64,000 nt of DNA from an uncultured Clostridia bacterium (GTDB lineage Bacteria; Bacillota; Clostridia; Oscillospirales; Ruminococcaceae): the NCBI GenBank assembly GCA_947626165.1, contig CANQRG010000002.1, positions 1 through 64,000 of the forward strand, given 5' to 3'. Both the position numbers and the translations under genes were made by a program. Below are positions 16,453 through 24,502 of this stretch, piece after piece. The notes below the pieces were generated by a model. It saw nothing but the letters and a program-made list of their open reading frames with translations. It was not told the origin of the DNA and made no database searches. Within the stretch, counting starts at the first letter, position 1; every line of letters begins with the position of its first letter.

Positions 16453-17124
16453 CGGGATTATTCTCAAAACAATGTAGTCAGTTTGAACGAGAAATTGATG
16501 AAGCCAATACTCTGCTCGCCAGAGATTATAAAGGTTTTGGAAATCAAAGTATGAATGGAGTTATAAAATGCAAGAAAACGATGTAGATGTTGTTGGTAGA
16601 TTAATTCCCAATTCTGGAAAAGTACATCAAAATCAAGAAGTTTATAATTCTTTTGGGATAATATGTACCTTGAAAGCAACGCATTATAAAGATCCACCTA
16701 AAATATTAAATATGGTTTCAATAAAGAATGATTATAAAACAAAGAGAGGTTATAGAAGTAATCAATGATAGTAGGAGCTGAAAGTACACTCATTCAACCA
16801 GTTGATAGAGATTACAATAAAAAAGGGTTACAAAGAAAAACACATTTGGAGATTAAGGATGATGGCATTTCTCATGCTTTAAGAACTGGTGGGCAAATAT
16901 TTGTTCTTATAACTTTATCCAACAAGAAAGTAGGTTTCTTAAAAGATGAATAAAATATTTCAAATAGGTAATTTAAGAAAATCAATGCCGATATTTAGTA
17001 ATCCTCAGTGCGGAAGGGTATATTCTATTAATGGGATATCACCAACAATAAATACTTGTTAGGGGGGGCGAGAACCCAAAGTGTTGGTTAAAATAATATA
17101 TAAAAATAGTACCAAACAGAAGTT
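16453..17124 (+). pseudogene. Scattered C5-methyltransferase target-recognition fragments
   Basis: No intact gene is present. Out-of-frame stretches with methyltransferase character appear: a piece at 16441-16565 containing EANTLLARDYKGFGNQSMNG, short frames at 16568-16768 and 16765-16953 (GGQIFVLITL-type end), and a piece at 16947-17095 with GRVYSINGISPTINTC followed by a G7 tract (17060-17066) and REPKV. These correspond to the repetitive target-recognition area of Dcm-type phage enzymes. They are separated by stops and frameshifts. Confidence 0.5.
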
Positions 17125-17631
17125 TTGAAAGGTGAAAATTTAATGATTAAAACAAAATATATAGAATTGCCATGTATATTTGATGATAGAGATAAGGGTT
17201 GGGGGATAAGAATAACAGATTTATGTCCAACTCAAAGAGCTGAAAGGAGTGGAATAAAAATGATTGATTCTAAAAATAAAAAAAACAAACAAATAGAAAA
17301 AGATAAATCTAATTTTGATTACCGTATAAGAAAGCTGACACCAAAAGAATGTTGGAGACTTATGGGATTTTCAGATAATGATTTTGAGAAAGCTAAAAAT
17401 GCCGGTGTTAGTAACACTCAATTATATAAACAAGCTGGGAATTCAATCGTGACAAATGTTTTATATTACATATTTAAAGAACTTTATAAAGCAATGCCGT
17501 ATTTATTTGAGGATTTAAAGGTTGGAAGTTATTTTTCTGGTATCGGAGCATTTGAAATAGGGCTTAATAGATTATTTAATGATATTAATAATGATGAAAA
17601 TTTTATAGTTCCCTCGCAAACAGCAATTTAA
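17125..17631 (+). CDS. C5-methyltransferase C-terminal part carrying a terminal motif I
   Basis: 168 aa, ATG 17125 (or 17146). RIRKLTPKECWRLMGFSD and QLYKQAGNSIVTNVLYYI are motifs IX-X, the normal end of a Dcm enzyme. Beyond that, LKVGSYFSGIGAFEIGLNRL is motif I, the SAM-binding start of such enzymes, here at the C-terminus. The upstream piece at 15873 starts just where this motif I would continue (YELVNFCELDK). The locus is therefore in circularly permuted order, or is the seam between two tandem copies. Alone it lacks the catalytic cysteine. Confidence 0.65.
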   Translation: MKGENLMIKTKYIELPCIFDDRDKGWGIRITDLCPTQRAERSGIKMIDSKNKKNKQIEKDKSNFDYRIRKLTPKECWRLMGFSDNDFEKAKNAGVSNTQLYKQAGNSIVTNVLYYIFKELYKAMPYLFEDLKVGSYFSGIGAFEIGLNRLFNDINNDENFIVPSQTAI

Positions 17632-17646
17632 ATAATTCTGCGAGGG
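17611..17646. repeat. Inverted repeat CCCTCGCA/TGCGAGGG
   Basis: Perfect 8-bp arms at 17611-17618 and 17639-17646 with a 20-nt AT-rich loop, overlapping the end of the methyltransferase fragment. The right arm is followed by a run of A, so on the minus strand it resembles a terminator. It may also be a recombination seam, since methyltransferase coding continues on its right in another frame. Confidence 0.4.
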
Positions 17647-17791
17647 AAAAAAGAAATAATATAATTGTTTATGATGATTATAATAGTAGAATTAGACTAG
17701 ACCAAAATACAATTGGTACACTAACTTCTACAGTCGGATGCTCATCTCTTAGAAATTCATATAAAATTATAAAAAAGGGAGGTAAAGTCAA
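17647..17791 (+). pseudogene. Dcm target-domain remnant
   Basis: Without a start, one frame reads NNIIVYDDYNSRIRLDQ, then GTLTSTVG and LRNSYKII. This is the YDDYNSRIR...LT..G...LRNGYKIIE block that precedes the RKLTP motif in many phage C5-methyltransferases. It is out of order relative to the neighbouring pieces. Confidence 0.55.
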
Positions 17792-17926
17792 ATGACAAAT
17801 TACGAAAAAAGTTCGGAATATTCACTGTTGATCAAAAACATCTCGAACGATTCATTAATTACGGTTTCAAAACCGTTCATATTTGTTGAAACAGATGAGG
17901 AGGAAAAATCAAATGACAAACTATGA
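17792..17926 (+). CDS. Hypothetical protein, 44 aa
   Basis: ATG 17792 behind AAGGGAGGTAAAGTCA. It begins MTNYEKSSEY, the same five-residue start as the next gene, and the ribosome binding site and start are duplicated as DNA (AATGACAAAYTAYGAAAAAA). This suggests a small tandem duplication followed by divergence or truncation. It overlaps the start of the next gene. Confidence 0.4.
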   Translation: MTNYEKSSEYSLLIKNISNDSLITVSKPFIFVETDEEEKSNDKL

Positions 17927-18167
17927 AAAAATAAAATCTATGAGTGTAGATGACCTAGTAGACTTTTTAGCAGAGTTCGGTGTATGCTGTGATGAACGGC
18001 AATGTCCTTATTATTTTGGTGAAACCTTTTGCTGTATGAGCTATAAAAACTGTAAAAACGCAACCATAAAAAAATGGTTAGAATCAGAAAGTGAAAACAC
18101 AATAGTAAAGGTACACATTGATGACGCGATGAACTTTTTCTCGAAACGGTTTGACAATTTTTTTTGA
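17914..18167 (+). CDS. Small cysteine-rich phage protein (MTNYEKIKSMSVDDL)
   Basis: About 84 aa from ATG 17914, behind GATGAGGAGGAAAAATCAA. The protein opens with a helical MTNYEKIKSMSVDDLVDFLAEF, followed by CCDERQCPYYFGETFCC, YKNCKNATIKKWLE. This layout is frequent in Clostridia phages; the cysteines probably bind zinc. Function unknown. Confidence 0.6.
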
Positions 18168-18263
18168 TTGAAACGATATCCGTTATTATATTTGTTAGAA
18201 GTATATTGTAAGATAATGATTGTTAATCATTGAAAGGTATTTAAAGAAGTAATGCAATAAAAC

Positions 18264-18287
18264 TGCTCTTTTATTTGCAAATGAGCA
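18264..18287. terminator. Possible bidirectional terminator between convergent genes
   Basis: TGCTC (18264-18268) pairs with GAGCA (18283-18287) around an AT-rich interior that can add three pairs. It lies between the rightward gene ending at 18167 and the leftward gene ending at 18314. The stem is weak, with a T-rich stretch following (CTTTTT, 18297-18302). Confidence 0.3.
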
Positions 18288-18313
18288 TACAAATGTCTTT
18301 TTGAAAATAAACA

Positions 18314-18745
18314 TTAATGATTATTTAACCATTTGCGGAATTGTGATAATACAACGGTTTCAAGATGTGAGGTTTCAAAAGCATTTCGCTTTAAGAGCAT
18401 TTTAAAACGTTCAAAACGTTGTTTAGCCAAATCTAATGGAAGACCAGAAAGATTGCTAATTTCTTCTGCGGACTTAATATCTAACTCTTTTAAAACAATC
18501 ATTGGAGCTAGAATCCTAACGGCAAGGTATTTTGTAAATTTAGGATTGGTCATTCCAAATATTTTTAAAATACATTCAGATATAAAAAGAGTATTGTCAT
18601 AAAGGGATTTAGAACTATCAACTAAATGTTGCAAATTGTATAGGGTTGCAATTGAATTTATATCAACTGGTAACTGTGATATGTTTGCATCAATTAATAA
18701 ATCCCATGCTAAATTACGAATATATTTATATTCTTGTTTATTCAT
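18314..18745 (-). CDS. ImmA/IrrE-like protein without metal motif
   Basis: 143 aa on the minus strand, ATG 18745 behind GGGGTGATTTTTT. NLAWDLLIDANISQLPVDINSIA and the C-terminal half (AVRILAPMIVLKELDIKSAEEISNLSGLPLDLAKQRFERF) follow the two ends of ImmA/IrrE proteins, but the intervening HExxH helix is absent. A complete ImmA lies directly upstream in the same leftward operon. This is the second metal-less relative in the window, after 868-1383. It may modulate repressor turnover. Confidence 0.6.
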   Translation of the reverse strand: MNKQEYKYIRNLAWDLLIDANISQLPVDINSIATLYNLQHLVDSSKSLYDNTLFISECILKIFGMTNPKFTKYLAVRILAPMIVLKELDIKSAEEISNLSGLPLDLAKQRFERFKMLLKRNAFETSHLETVVLSQFRKWLNNH

Positions 18746-18798
18746 AAAAAATCACCCCATTATAAGTATTTCAATGAGATGATTAAAAAAATGAATGG

Positions 18799-19419
18799 TT
18801 AAATATTCTTTTGTTTGTAGAGTCTTATTATATCATTGTCCCATGAAGTTTTAATTCTTGTTCCAAGTCCCTTGATATATTGTTTATACCTATAGAAAGA
18901 TGCTTCCGTAGAAAGACCAAATATGTTTTGAACATCAATAGCAGATTTAATATTTAATAACTTAAACAAAGGAAATGGAGCTAATATAGTAGCAGCAAAA
19001 TAATCAGCTTCCATTTCATATTCGGCATTGTTAATCTGCAACAGACTATTTTCTGAAAGTTTTTCATAAGCTGATATGGCATGATGATTACAAACCACAT
19101 GACCAATTTCATGTCCACAAGTCCAACGCTGTCTACCAATATTATTGTTATTTTGTGTTGATTGATTACAAAGAATTAAGTACCTATTTTGCTTTATGTC
19201 GTAATGTGTACAGCCAGATTTACTTTCACAAAGCTGTATGACATCATTAATTGAACAGTTATTAATTCTTGCAAAATCTTGATAAGACATATATCTACAA
19301 TTGGGAAGATAGTTAATGACATTTTTAATATCAAGGGGAAATTGGATTGTTGGAAGCATATCATAAATATTAAGAATTAAGTTATTTATATAAATATAGC
19401 GTACCATTTTATTTATCAT
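18799..19419 (-). CDS. ImmA/IrrE-family metallopeptidase
   Basis: About 206 aa. WTCGHEIGHVVCNHHA contains the HExxH zinc motif and EMEADYFAATILAP the downstream third ligand, typical of ImmA. ImmA proteins cleave the phage repressor to trigger induction; the repressor gene lies immediately upstream in the same orientation. The start is ambiguous: ATG 19419 lies inside the repressor stop region with a very close GGAGGG, and ATG 19407 starts just after the repressor stop. Translational coupling is likely either way. Confidence 0.8.
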   Translation of the reverse strand: MINKMVRYIYINNLILNIYDMLPTIQFPLDIKNVINYLPNCRYMSYQDFARINNCSINDVIQLCESKSGCTHYDIKQNRYLILCNQSTQNNNNIGRQRWTCGHEIGHVVCNHHAISAYEKLSENSLLQINNAEYEMEADYFAATILAPFPLFKLLNIKSAIDVQNIFGLSTEASFYRYKQYIKGLGTRIKTSWDNDIIRLYKQKNI

Positions 19420-19768
19420 CACCCTCCTGGTCAGAAAAAGCATACTCAAAACCAAGTTTAAGCATTTGCATCATACGTTCTCTGTCTTTTTGAGTCATTT
19501 TTTGTCTTGCTCTTTGAAAGGAAACAATATCTTCATCGCCAATAACTTCTGATATAGAACCTTCTATGTCAGTTCTGCCAAGTAAATAATCTACAGAAAC
19601 ATCAAAATAACTTGCTACCTTGATAATTTTATCTACTGATGGAGAACTTGTATTACCCCATTTTTTAATAGAAGAGTTACCAAATCCTAATTCTGATTCT
19701 AATTTTGCAATACTTATTCTTTTTTGCTCGCATAATGACTTAATTCTTTGGTATAAGATAGACTTCAT
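19409..19768 (-). CDS. Xre-family CI-like repressor
   Basis: 119 aa, ATG 19768 after AGGAGGAAATATT. Residues ~1-65 (RIKSLCEQKRISIAKLESELGFGNSSIKKW, ASYFDVSVDYLLGR) form a classic Xre helix-turn-helix. The C-terminal part is short and helical (QKDRERMMQMLKLGFEYAF). It faces the rightward promoter at 19811-19839, which carries TTAGAAAAT half-sites. It is the likely lysogeny repressor and substrate of the ImmA protease. Confidence 0.85.
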   Translation of the reverse strand: MKSILYQRIKSLCEQKRISIAKLESELGFGNSSIKKWGNTSSPSVDKIIKVASYFDVSVDYLLGRTDIEGSISEVIGDEDIVSFQRARQKMTQKDRERMMQMLKLGFEYAFSDQEGDDK

Positions 19769-19794
19769 AATATTTCCTCCTAAAATGCGGTCAA

Positions 19795-19896
19795 ATTTTC
19801 TAAAAAACTATTGACATTTAGAAAATTATCTGATATACTAAAAACACATTAGAAAATCAGACCTAACACATATTAATTATACATTATATTTTCTAA
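19795..19896 (+). promoter_or_regulatory. Lysogeny switch: rightward promoter with four operator half-sites
   Basis: TTGACA (19811-19816), 17-nt spacer and TATACT (19834-19839) make a strong rightward promoter. Four copies of a 9-mer surround it: ATTTTCTAA at 19795-19803 and 19888-19896, and its complement TTAGAAAAT at 19818-19826 and 19849-19857. The first two form an inverted pair that brackets the -35 hexamer, as expected for a dimeric repressor blocking polymerase. Confidence 0.7.
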
Positions 19897-19923
19897 AAGT
19901 CAAGAGTGATAAGGAGGTATAAA

Positions 19924-20946
19924 ATGAATTTAGCAGAAATAAAAAGCAAATTAAACTGCTCTAAATATGATTTTCTAAGAAATAATGAAAATCTCGGTGA
20001 TAATATAATATTGCTTGGACTTGGTGGTAGTCATGCTTACGGAACTGATAATGAAAATTCAGACCTTGATATTCGTGGGGTAGCCACAAATTCTCGTAGA
20101 AATATTTTTATCAGAAATGATTTTGAACAAGTAGTTAATGTTGATACTGATACTACTATTTATTCGTTTGACAAAATAGTAAAACTATTATGTTCTTGTA
20201 ATCCAAATACGATTGAGATGTTAGGTCTTAAACCGGAGCATTATTTATATTTATCTGATGTCGGTAAATTATTGTTAGAAAATAAAAGTCTATTTTTATC
20301 AAAAGTTGTCGTACATACATTTGGTGGGTACGCAAATGCTCAATTACACAGATTAGAGAACAAAACTACACGCCTTGTATCTCAGAGTCAGAAAGAAGCA
20401 AATGTTTTAAAAAGCATTGAACACGCATCTGTTGATTATAAGATAAAATATTTTGAACATCCGCCAGATGCAATTAGATTGTTTGTTGATAAGTCATTTA
20501 GAGAAGATTATGATTCTGAAATCTTTATGGATGTAAATTTAACTCATTACCCATTGAGGGATTTCAAGGATATGTGGTCTGAAATGCACGCAATTGTAAA
20601 GTCTTATGATAAGATTGGTAAAAGAAATGAAAGAGCTATAACACATGATAAACTAGGAAAACATATGATGCATCTTATTAGGCTTTATTTTATGTGTTTT
20701 GATATTCTTGAAAAAGGTGAAATTAATACATATAGAAGTGCCGAACATGATTTACTAATGTCAATTCGTAATGGTGAATATCTTGATGAAAATAGACAAC
20801 CAATACCTGAGTTTTACGAAATGGTTTATGACTTGGGAAAACGATTAGATTATGATAAGAATAATACAAATTTGCCAGAGCGAGTTGATATGTCAAAAGT
20901 CAACAATTTTGTTGCAAGTATAAATGAAAAAGTTTGTTTAGGTTAA
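19924..20946 (+). CDS. COG3541-type nucleotidyltransferase
   Basis: 340 aa from ATG 19924 behind AAGGAGGTATAAA; an upstream frame to 19906 lacks a binding site. LLGLGGSHAYGTDNENSDLDIRG (residues ~30-52) contains the GS...DxD active site of the DNA polymerase beta nucleotidyltransferase superfamily, in the form typical of COG3541 predicted nucleotidyltransferases. The substrate is not known. It is the first gene under the lysogeny promoter and heads a block with a CCA-adding enzyme, RNA ligase and polynucleotide kinase, which suggests an RNA-end-modification role. Confidence 0.75.
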   Translation: MNLAEIKSKLNCSKYDFLRNNENLGDNIILLGLGGSHAYGTDNENSDLDIRGVATNSRRNIFIRNDFEQVVNVDTDTTIYSFDKIVKLLCSCNPNTIEMLGLKPEHYLYLSDVGKLLLENKSLFLSKVVVHTFGGYANAQLHRLENKTTRLVSQSQKEANVLKSIEHASVDYKIKYFEHPPDAIRLFVDKSFREDYDSEIFMDVNLTHYPLRDFKDMWSEMHAIVKSYDKIGKRNERAITHDKLGKHMMHLIRLYFMCFDILEKGEINTYRSAEHDLLMSIRNGEYLDENRQPIPEFYEMVYDLGKRLDYDKNNTNLPERVDMSKVNNFVASINEKVCLG

Positions 20947-20960
20947 AGGAGAGTATTGCT

Positions 20961-21905
20961 ATGACTAGAGAAGAAGTAATGAATTCAATTTCATTAAAAA
21001 AGCGTTTTTGCAAAGATTGCAATTTACCCATCGTTGTTTATGATAATCCATATTTCTATGAACGTTTGCAAACCATTGATGTTTTGTTCAATTGTATATA
21101 TAAATTTGATGTGTTTTGTCTTGAGTTACAGCGGTTTGCAAGTGAACAAGATTATTTTGAGTACTATAATAAAATTAAAGATTCTGTTATTGAATTTATT
21201 AAAGCAAAGGATGAATATAATAGTTTCATCAATGATGATTATTCGGTTGAGTCAATTGTTCCAAAAAGAAATATATACATAGAAGATAATGATAATAAAG
21301 CATTTGTTTCTATTGATATGAAAAAAGCAAATTTCTCTGCGATAAAGCATTATTCTCCAGAGATTTTTGATGGAGCAGATACTTGGGAACAGTTTGTGGC
21401 TAAGTTCACAAATAGCCAGCATATCATACATAGCAAGTATATTCGTCAAGTTATTCTTGGCGCTTGCAATCCTAAAAAGCAGATTGAATATGAACATTGC
21501 CTTATGAATATTTTGTGTAAACACATTATTAATACCATTCCTAGTGCTTCTATCTTTAGTTTGGGTGAGGATGAAATTATTATTAGTGTTCCTAGTGAAT
21601 ACGGAGTGAGCTGTGGTTTTTCCCTTTCTGAACTTAAAAAAGCTATAGATAGTTGCCCTCTTAACATCGGTCAGCTTGTAAGGGTGAAAATGTTTGAGTT
21701 ATACAAGATTGAAGGCATTGATGGATATATAAAGATTTATAATAATGATTCAAATGATATTGAATTTAAATGTTTGAATGCTGAAATCTTTCACCAGATT
21801 GTTAAACATTATTTTGGTAAACCTATTACTGAGAATGATTTGGTGTTCTATCATGATGGCAAACTCGCTAAATTTTTAGAAGAAGTAAATAATCCATGGA
21901 ATTAA
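20961..21905 (+). CDS. Unassigned palm-like polymerase candidate
   Basis: About 314 aa from ATG 20961 behind AAAGGAGAGTATTGCT. I do not recognise the family. Two acidic motifs are spaced as in palm-domain polymerases: KAFVSIDMKKANFSAI (~115-130, hydrophobic-D followed by a pattern like polymerase motif A) and SIFSLGEDEIIISV (~196-209, like the DE of motif C or the SDEIS of Thg1-type 3'-5' polymerases). A helix with SKYIRQVILGACNPKK between them could hold template- or NTP-binding basic residues. Its position between a nucleotidyltransferase and a CCA-adding enzyme supports an RNA role. The polymerase idea is inference. Confidence 0.4.
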   Translation: MTREEVMNSISLKKRFCKDCNLPIVVYDNPYFYERLQTIDVLFNCIYKFDVFCLELQRFASEQDYFEYYNKIKDSVIEFIKAKDEYNSFINDDYSVESIVPKRNIYIEDNDNKAFVSIDMKKANFSAIKHYSPEIFDGADTWEQFVAKFTNSQHIIHSKYIRQVILGACNPKKQIEYEHCLMNILCKHIINTIPSASIFSLGEDEIIISVPSEYGVSCGFSLSELKKAIDSCPLNIGQLVRVKMFELYKIEGIDGYIKIYNNDSNDIEFKCLNAEIFHQIVKHYFGKPITENDLVFYHDGKLAKFLEEVNNPWN

Positions 21906-23101
21906 GATTACCTAGCAACGTAAAATATATTTTGAATAAGCTCAATGAGTGTGGTTATGAAGCCTATGTTGTTGGTGGCTGTGTCCGCGATAGCATCATA
22001 GGCTTAATTCCACACGACTGGGACATTTGCACTTCTGCATTGCCGAAACAGATTATAAAAGTATTTAACGATCACAAAATTATTCCAACTGGATTAAAGC
22101 ATGGCACGGTTACTGTTGTTATTGATAATGAGCAGTATGAGATAACTACTTATCGTATAGATGGCGAATACAAAGATAATAGACATCCATCGGAAGTAGC
22201 TTTCACAAGTAGCTTAAAAGAGGATTTGAAACGCAGAGATTTTACAGTCAATGCAATGGCTTACAATCCGTCAATTGGGTTAATTGATTTCTTTGGCGGT
22301 AAAAAAGATATAACAAATAGGGTAATCAAAAGTGTGGGCAAGCCAGACGATAGATTTAATGAAGATGCACTGAGAATTCTAAGAGCAATACGATTTTCAA
22401 TTACTCTTGGATATAATATTGAATCCCAAACACTGCAATCAATTTATAGAAATAAATCGTTACTTAAAAATATTTCAATAGAACGCATTAACACAGAAAT
22501 AACAAAGGCGTTTTCTTGTGGTTATTCTGTTGTTATGGGTAAAATTTTACAGGTTATTGTTCCAGAACTTACTGATAGAATGATTTATGATACTATAACA
22601 ATGGTAGGTGTTTTAGATACATCATTAAATGTTAGGCTTGCTTTGGTGTTTAATTTTGAAAAAAAGAAACAAAAGGAAATACTACAACGATTAAGATTTG
22701 ACAATAAAACAATTAAAAATGTTTGTGACATTCGTAAAGTAACTTATGATATTTGTAATAGCAAAGAACTTGTTCCACAAATTATTGTAAAACACATACT
22801 TAATTATAATGAGAAAATTATTAATGATGTTATTTGTGCCCTTAGATGTGTTTCGTATATTGATAATAATATAACATATTATATGTTCGCTGATAATATG
22901 AATAATTGTCTATCAAAATGTAAAAATGAATGTTATAAAATTTCGCAATTAAAAGTAAATGGAGAAGATATGAAATCAATTGGTTATTTTGGTAAGGAGA
23001 TAGGTATAACATTAAATTCATTATTATTTGCCGTTATAGAAGGGAAAATCCCTAATGAATTTAATGCACTAATGGAATATTCACAAAAAATTAAAAATTA
23101 A
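21896..23101 (+). CDS. cca: CCA-adding tRNA nucleotidyltransferase
   Basis: 401 aa, ATG 21896 overlapping the preceding gene by 10 nt. AYVVGGCVRDSIIG, HDWDICTSALP (catalytic DxD), TYRIDGEYKDNRHP and KEDLKRRDFTVNAMAYNP are the consecutive class II CCA-enzyme motifs, followed by DALRILRAIRFSI and a helical C-terminal region of near-normal length. It adds or repairs the 3' CCA of tRNAs. A phage copy fits with tRNA repair or with the element's own tRNA-like RNAs, neither of which has an encoded CCA. Confidence 0.9.
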   Translation: MELRLPSNVKYILNKLNECGYEAYVVGGCVRDSIIGLIPHDWDICTSALPKQIIKVFNDHKIIPTGLKHGTVTVVIDNEQYEITTYRIDGEYKDNRHPSEVAFTSSLKEDLKRRDFTVNAMAYNPSIGLIDFFGGKKDITNRVIKSVGKPDDRFNEDALRILRAIRFSITLGYNIESQTLQSIYRNKSLLKNISIERINTEITKAFSCGYSVVMGKILQVIVPELTDRMIYDTITMVGVLDTSLNVRLALVFNFEKKKQKEILQRLRFDNKTIKNVCDIRKVTYDICNSKELVPQIIVKHILNYNEKIINDVICALRCVSYIDNNITYYMFADNMNNCLSKCKNECYKISQLKVNGEDMKSIGYFGKEIGITLNSLLFAVIEGKIPNEFNALMEYSQKIKN

Positions 23102-23143
23102 ATCAGAAAAACTATTGACAAATAAATTAAATGATGATATAAT
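23075..23143 (+). promoter_or_regulatory. Box-linked consensus promoter, copy A of a 52-bp repeat
   Basis: The 52 bp at 23075-23126 are identical to 48044-48095. They contain AATTAAATCAGAAAAAC (23096-23112) and TTGACA (23115-23120); a 17-nt spacer and TATAAT (23138-23143) complete a perfect sigma-A promoter. The repeat overlaps the last codons of the CCA-enzyme gene. The promoter drives the zinc protein and RNA-ligase genes. Confidence 0.8.
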
Positions 23144-23175
23144 GTATAAGAAGATAAGAAAGGGGCATTTGAAAT

Positions 23176-23397
23176 ATGTTTTGTAAGAGATGCAACAAGG
23201 CTATGCGGCGTGTAATGAGCTTTTATAATGGTAAAACATATGAGTTTTTTCGATGTCCATTTTGTTGGTATGAATCAAAAAAAATGCCTTTTATTTTTAA
23301 GAACATAGAATTAAATCGGAAAAAGACTGAAATTAAATCTAATGTTTTAAAGAGAAAACCTCGAACAAAGTGTATAAATAAGAAAAAGAAAAAATAA
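23176..23397 (+). CDS. Small zinc-ribbon protein with basic tail
   Basis: 73 aa behind AAAGGGGCATTTGAAAT. CKRCNKAM and CPFCWYESKK make a zinc ribbon; the rest is lysine- and arginine-rich, ending in KKKKK. The DNA contains an AATTAAATCGGAAAAAGACTG stretch almost identical to 4664-4684, read here as codons. A nucleic-acid-binding role is plausible. Confidence 0.55.
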   Translation: MFCKRCNKAMRRVMSFYNGKTYEFFRCPFCWYESKKMPFIFKNIELNRKKTEIKSNVLKRKPRTKCINKKKKK

Positions 23398-23413
23398 GGA
23401 GAGAGAAAGATTT

Positions 23414-24348
23414 ATGTATTGTGCTTATATTACGACAATTAAGGAAATCCATAAGCACTCCAACGCTGATAGGCTACAGTGTTGTGAGATTTTTGGAAAC
23501 AATGTAATTGTCGATATGAGCTACACTGTAGGGGACAGAGTTGTTTACTTTCCCGTTGACGGTCAGCTTAGTGAAGATTTTGCAAATGAAAACAACTTAG
23601 TTCGTAAGAAAGACGAAAACGGTAATAATGTTGGTGGCTATCTTGAACCAGATAAAAGAAATATTCGTGCTTTAAAACTTCGTGGTGAGAAGTCGGACGG
23701 TCTTGTGCTTCCAATTTCTGTGCTATCCAAGTACACCGATATTGATAACTTAAAAGATGGTGACCAAATTACAGTCCTTAATGGACAGGAAATTTGCAAG
23801 AAGTATATTCCTCGTGGAAATAATGGGAGTCATTCAAATGGTATGAAGGTTTCTAAAAATAAAAAAGAGGAACATCAAAAAATATCTTATCCGTTTTTTA
23901 CAGAACATAAGTAAAAGATAAAGAATTTAGTAGACAATATGGCAGTGAAACAATTTTTACATATGGTTGTAAGCCTGGTGAAAATAAGTGTTATATTTAT
24001 CGAATTACAATGACAAACGATGACGGTATAACTATTGAAATTCCCACCGAGGAAACAATTAAATGGTGTGACCGTCTTGGTTGCGAATATGTTCCACTGC
24101 TTGAAAAGTTCCTTTATACAACTTGGGAAGATTTGAATGATAGATGCGCACAATATCTCGATGTTCCAGAACCTCTTGCTAATGGCAGTCATGTTACTGA
24201 AGGTGTTGTAGTTAGAATTGATAATCGCTCTAAATTTACAGCTTATAAGACCAAATCTTTTGCTTTTAAAGTTTTAGAGGGAATTATTAAAGATACTGCT
24301 AACGCCCCAGACATTGAGGAATCAGAGGAACTAATTAATGTAGGTTGA
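23414..24348 (+). pseudogene. DraRnl-type RNA ligase with catalytic domain deleted
   Basis: The N-terminal OB-like domain is intact (IKEIHKHSNADRLQCCEIFG, GDRVVYFPVDGQLS, ALKLRGEKSDGLVLP), to a stop at 23914 after ISYPFFTEHK. In another frame from 23911 the protein resumes with DKEFSRQYGSETIFTYGC and ends with the ligase C-terminus, EGVVVRIDNRSKFTAYKTKSF. In this family the adenylyltransferase segment with the nucleotide-accepting lysine lies between these two parts; here it is missing, apparently by an internal deletion of a few hundred bases. The gene cannot make a working ligase as written. Two stable halves could still be translated (start 24010 for the second). Confidence 0.75.
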
Positions 24349-24352
24349 TTGA

Positions 24353-24466
24353 ATGAAATATATTATGAAATATATTTGGCATATATTCATTGTTGCATTA
24401 TCTATATATATGTCAGTTAATTATTCGATGTGGTGGCTTTTATTGCTATTACTATTCGATGAATGA
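24353..24466 (+). CDS. 37-aa membrane peptide
   Basis: MKYIMKYIWHIFIVALSIYM followed by a second hydrophobic stretch, WWLLLLLLF. ATG 24353 lies next to the previous stop, without a strong ribosome binding site. It may be a real micro-protein, as at 5754, or a chance frame. Confidence 0.35.
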   Translation: MKYIMKYIWHIFIVALSIYMSVNYSMWWLLLLLLFDE

Positions 24467-24502
24467 GGATTGCCACTTTATAATTGGGAATGAGGTTATT
24501 GA

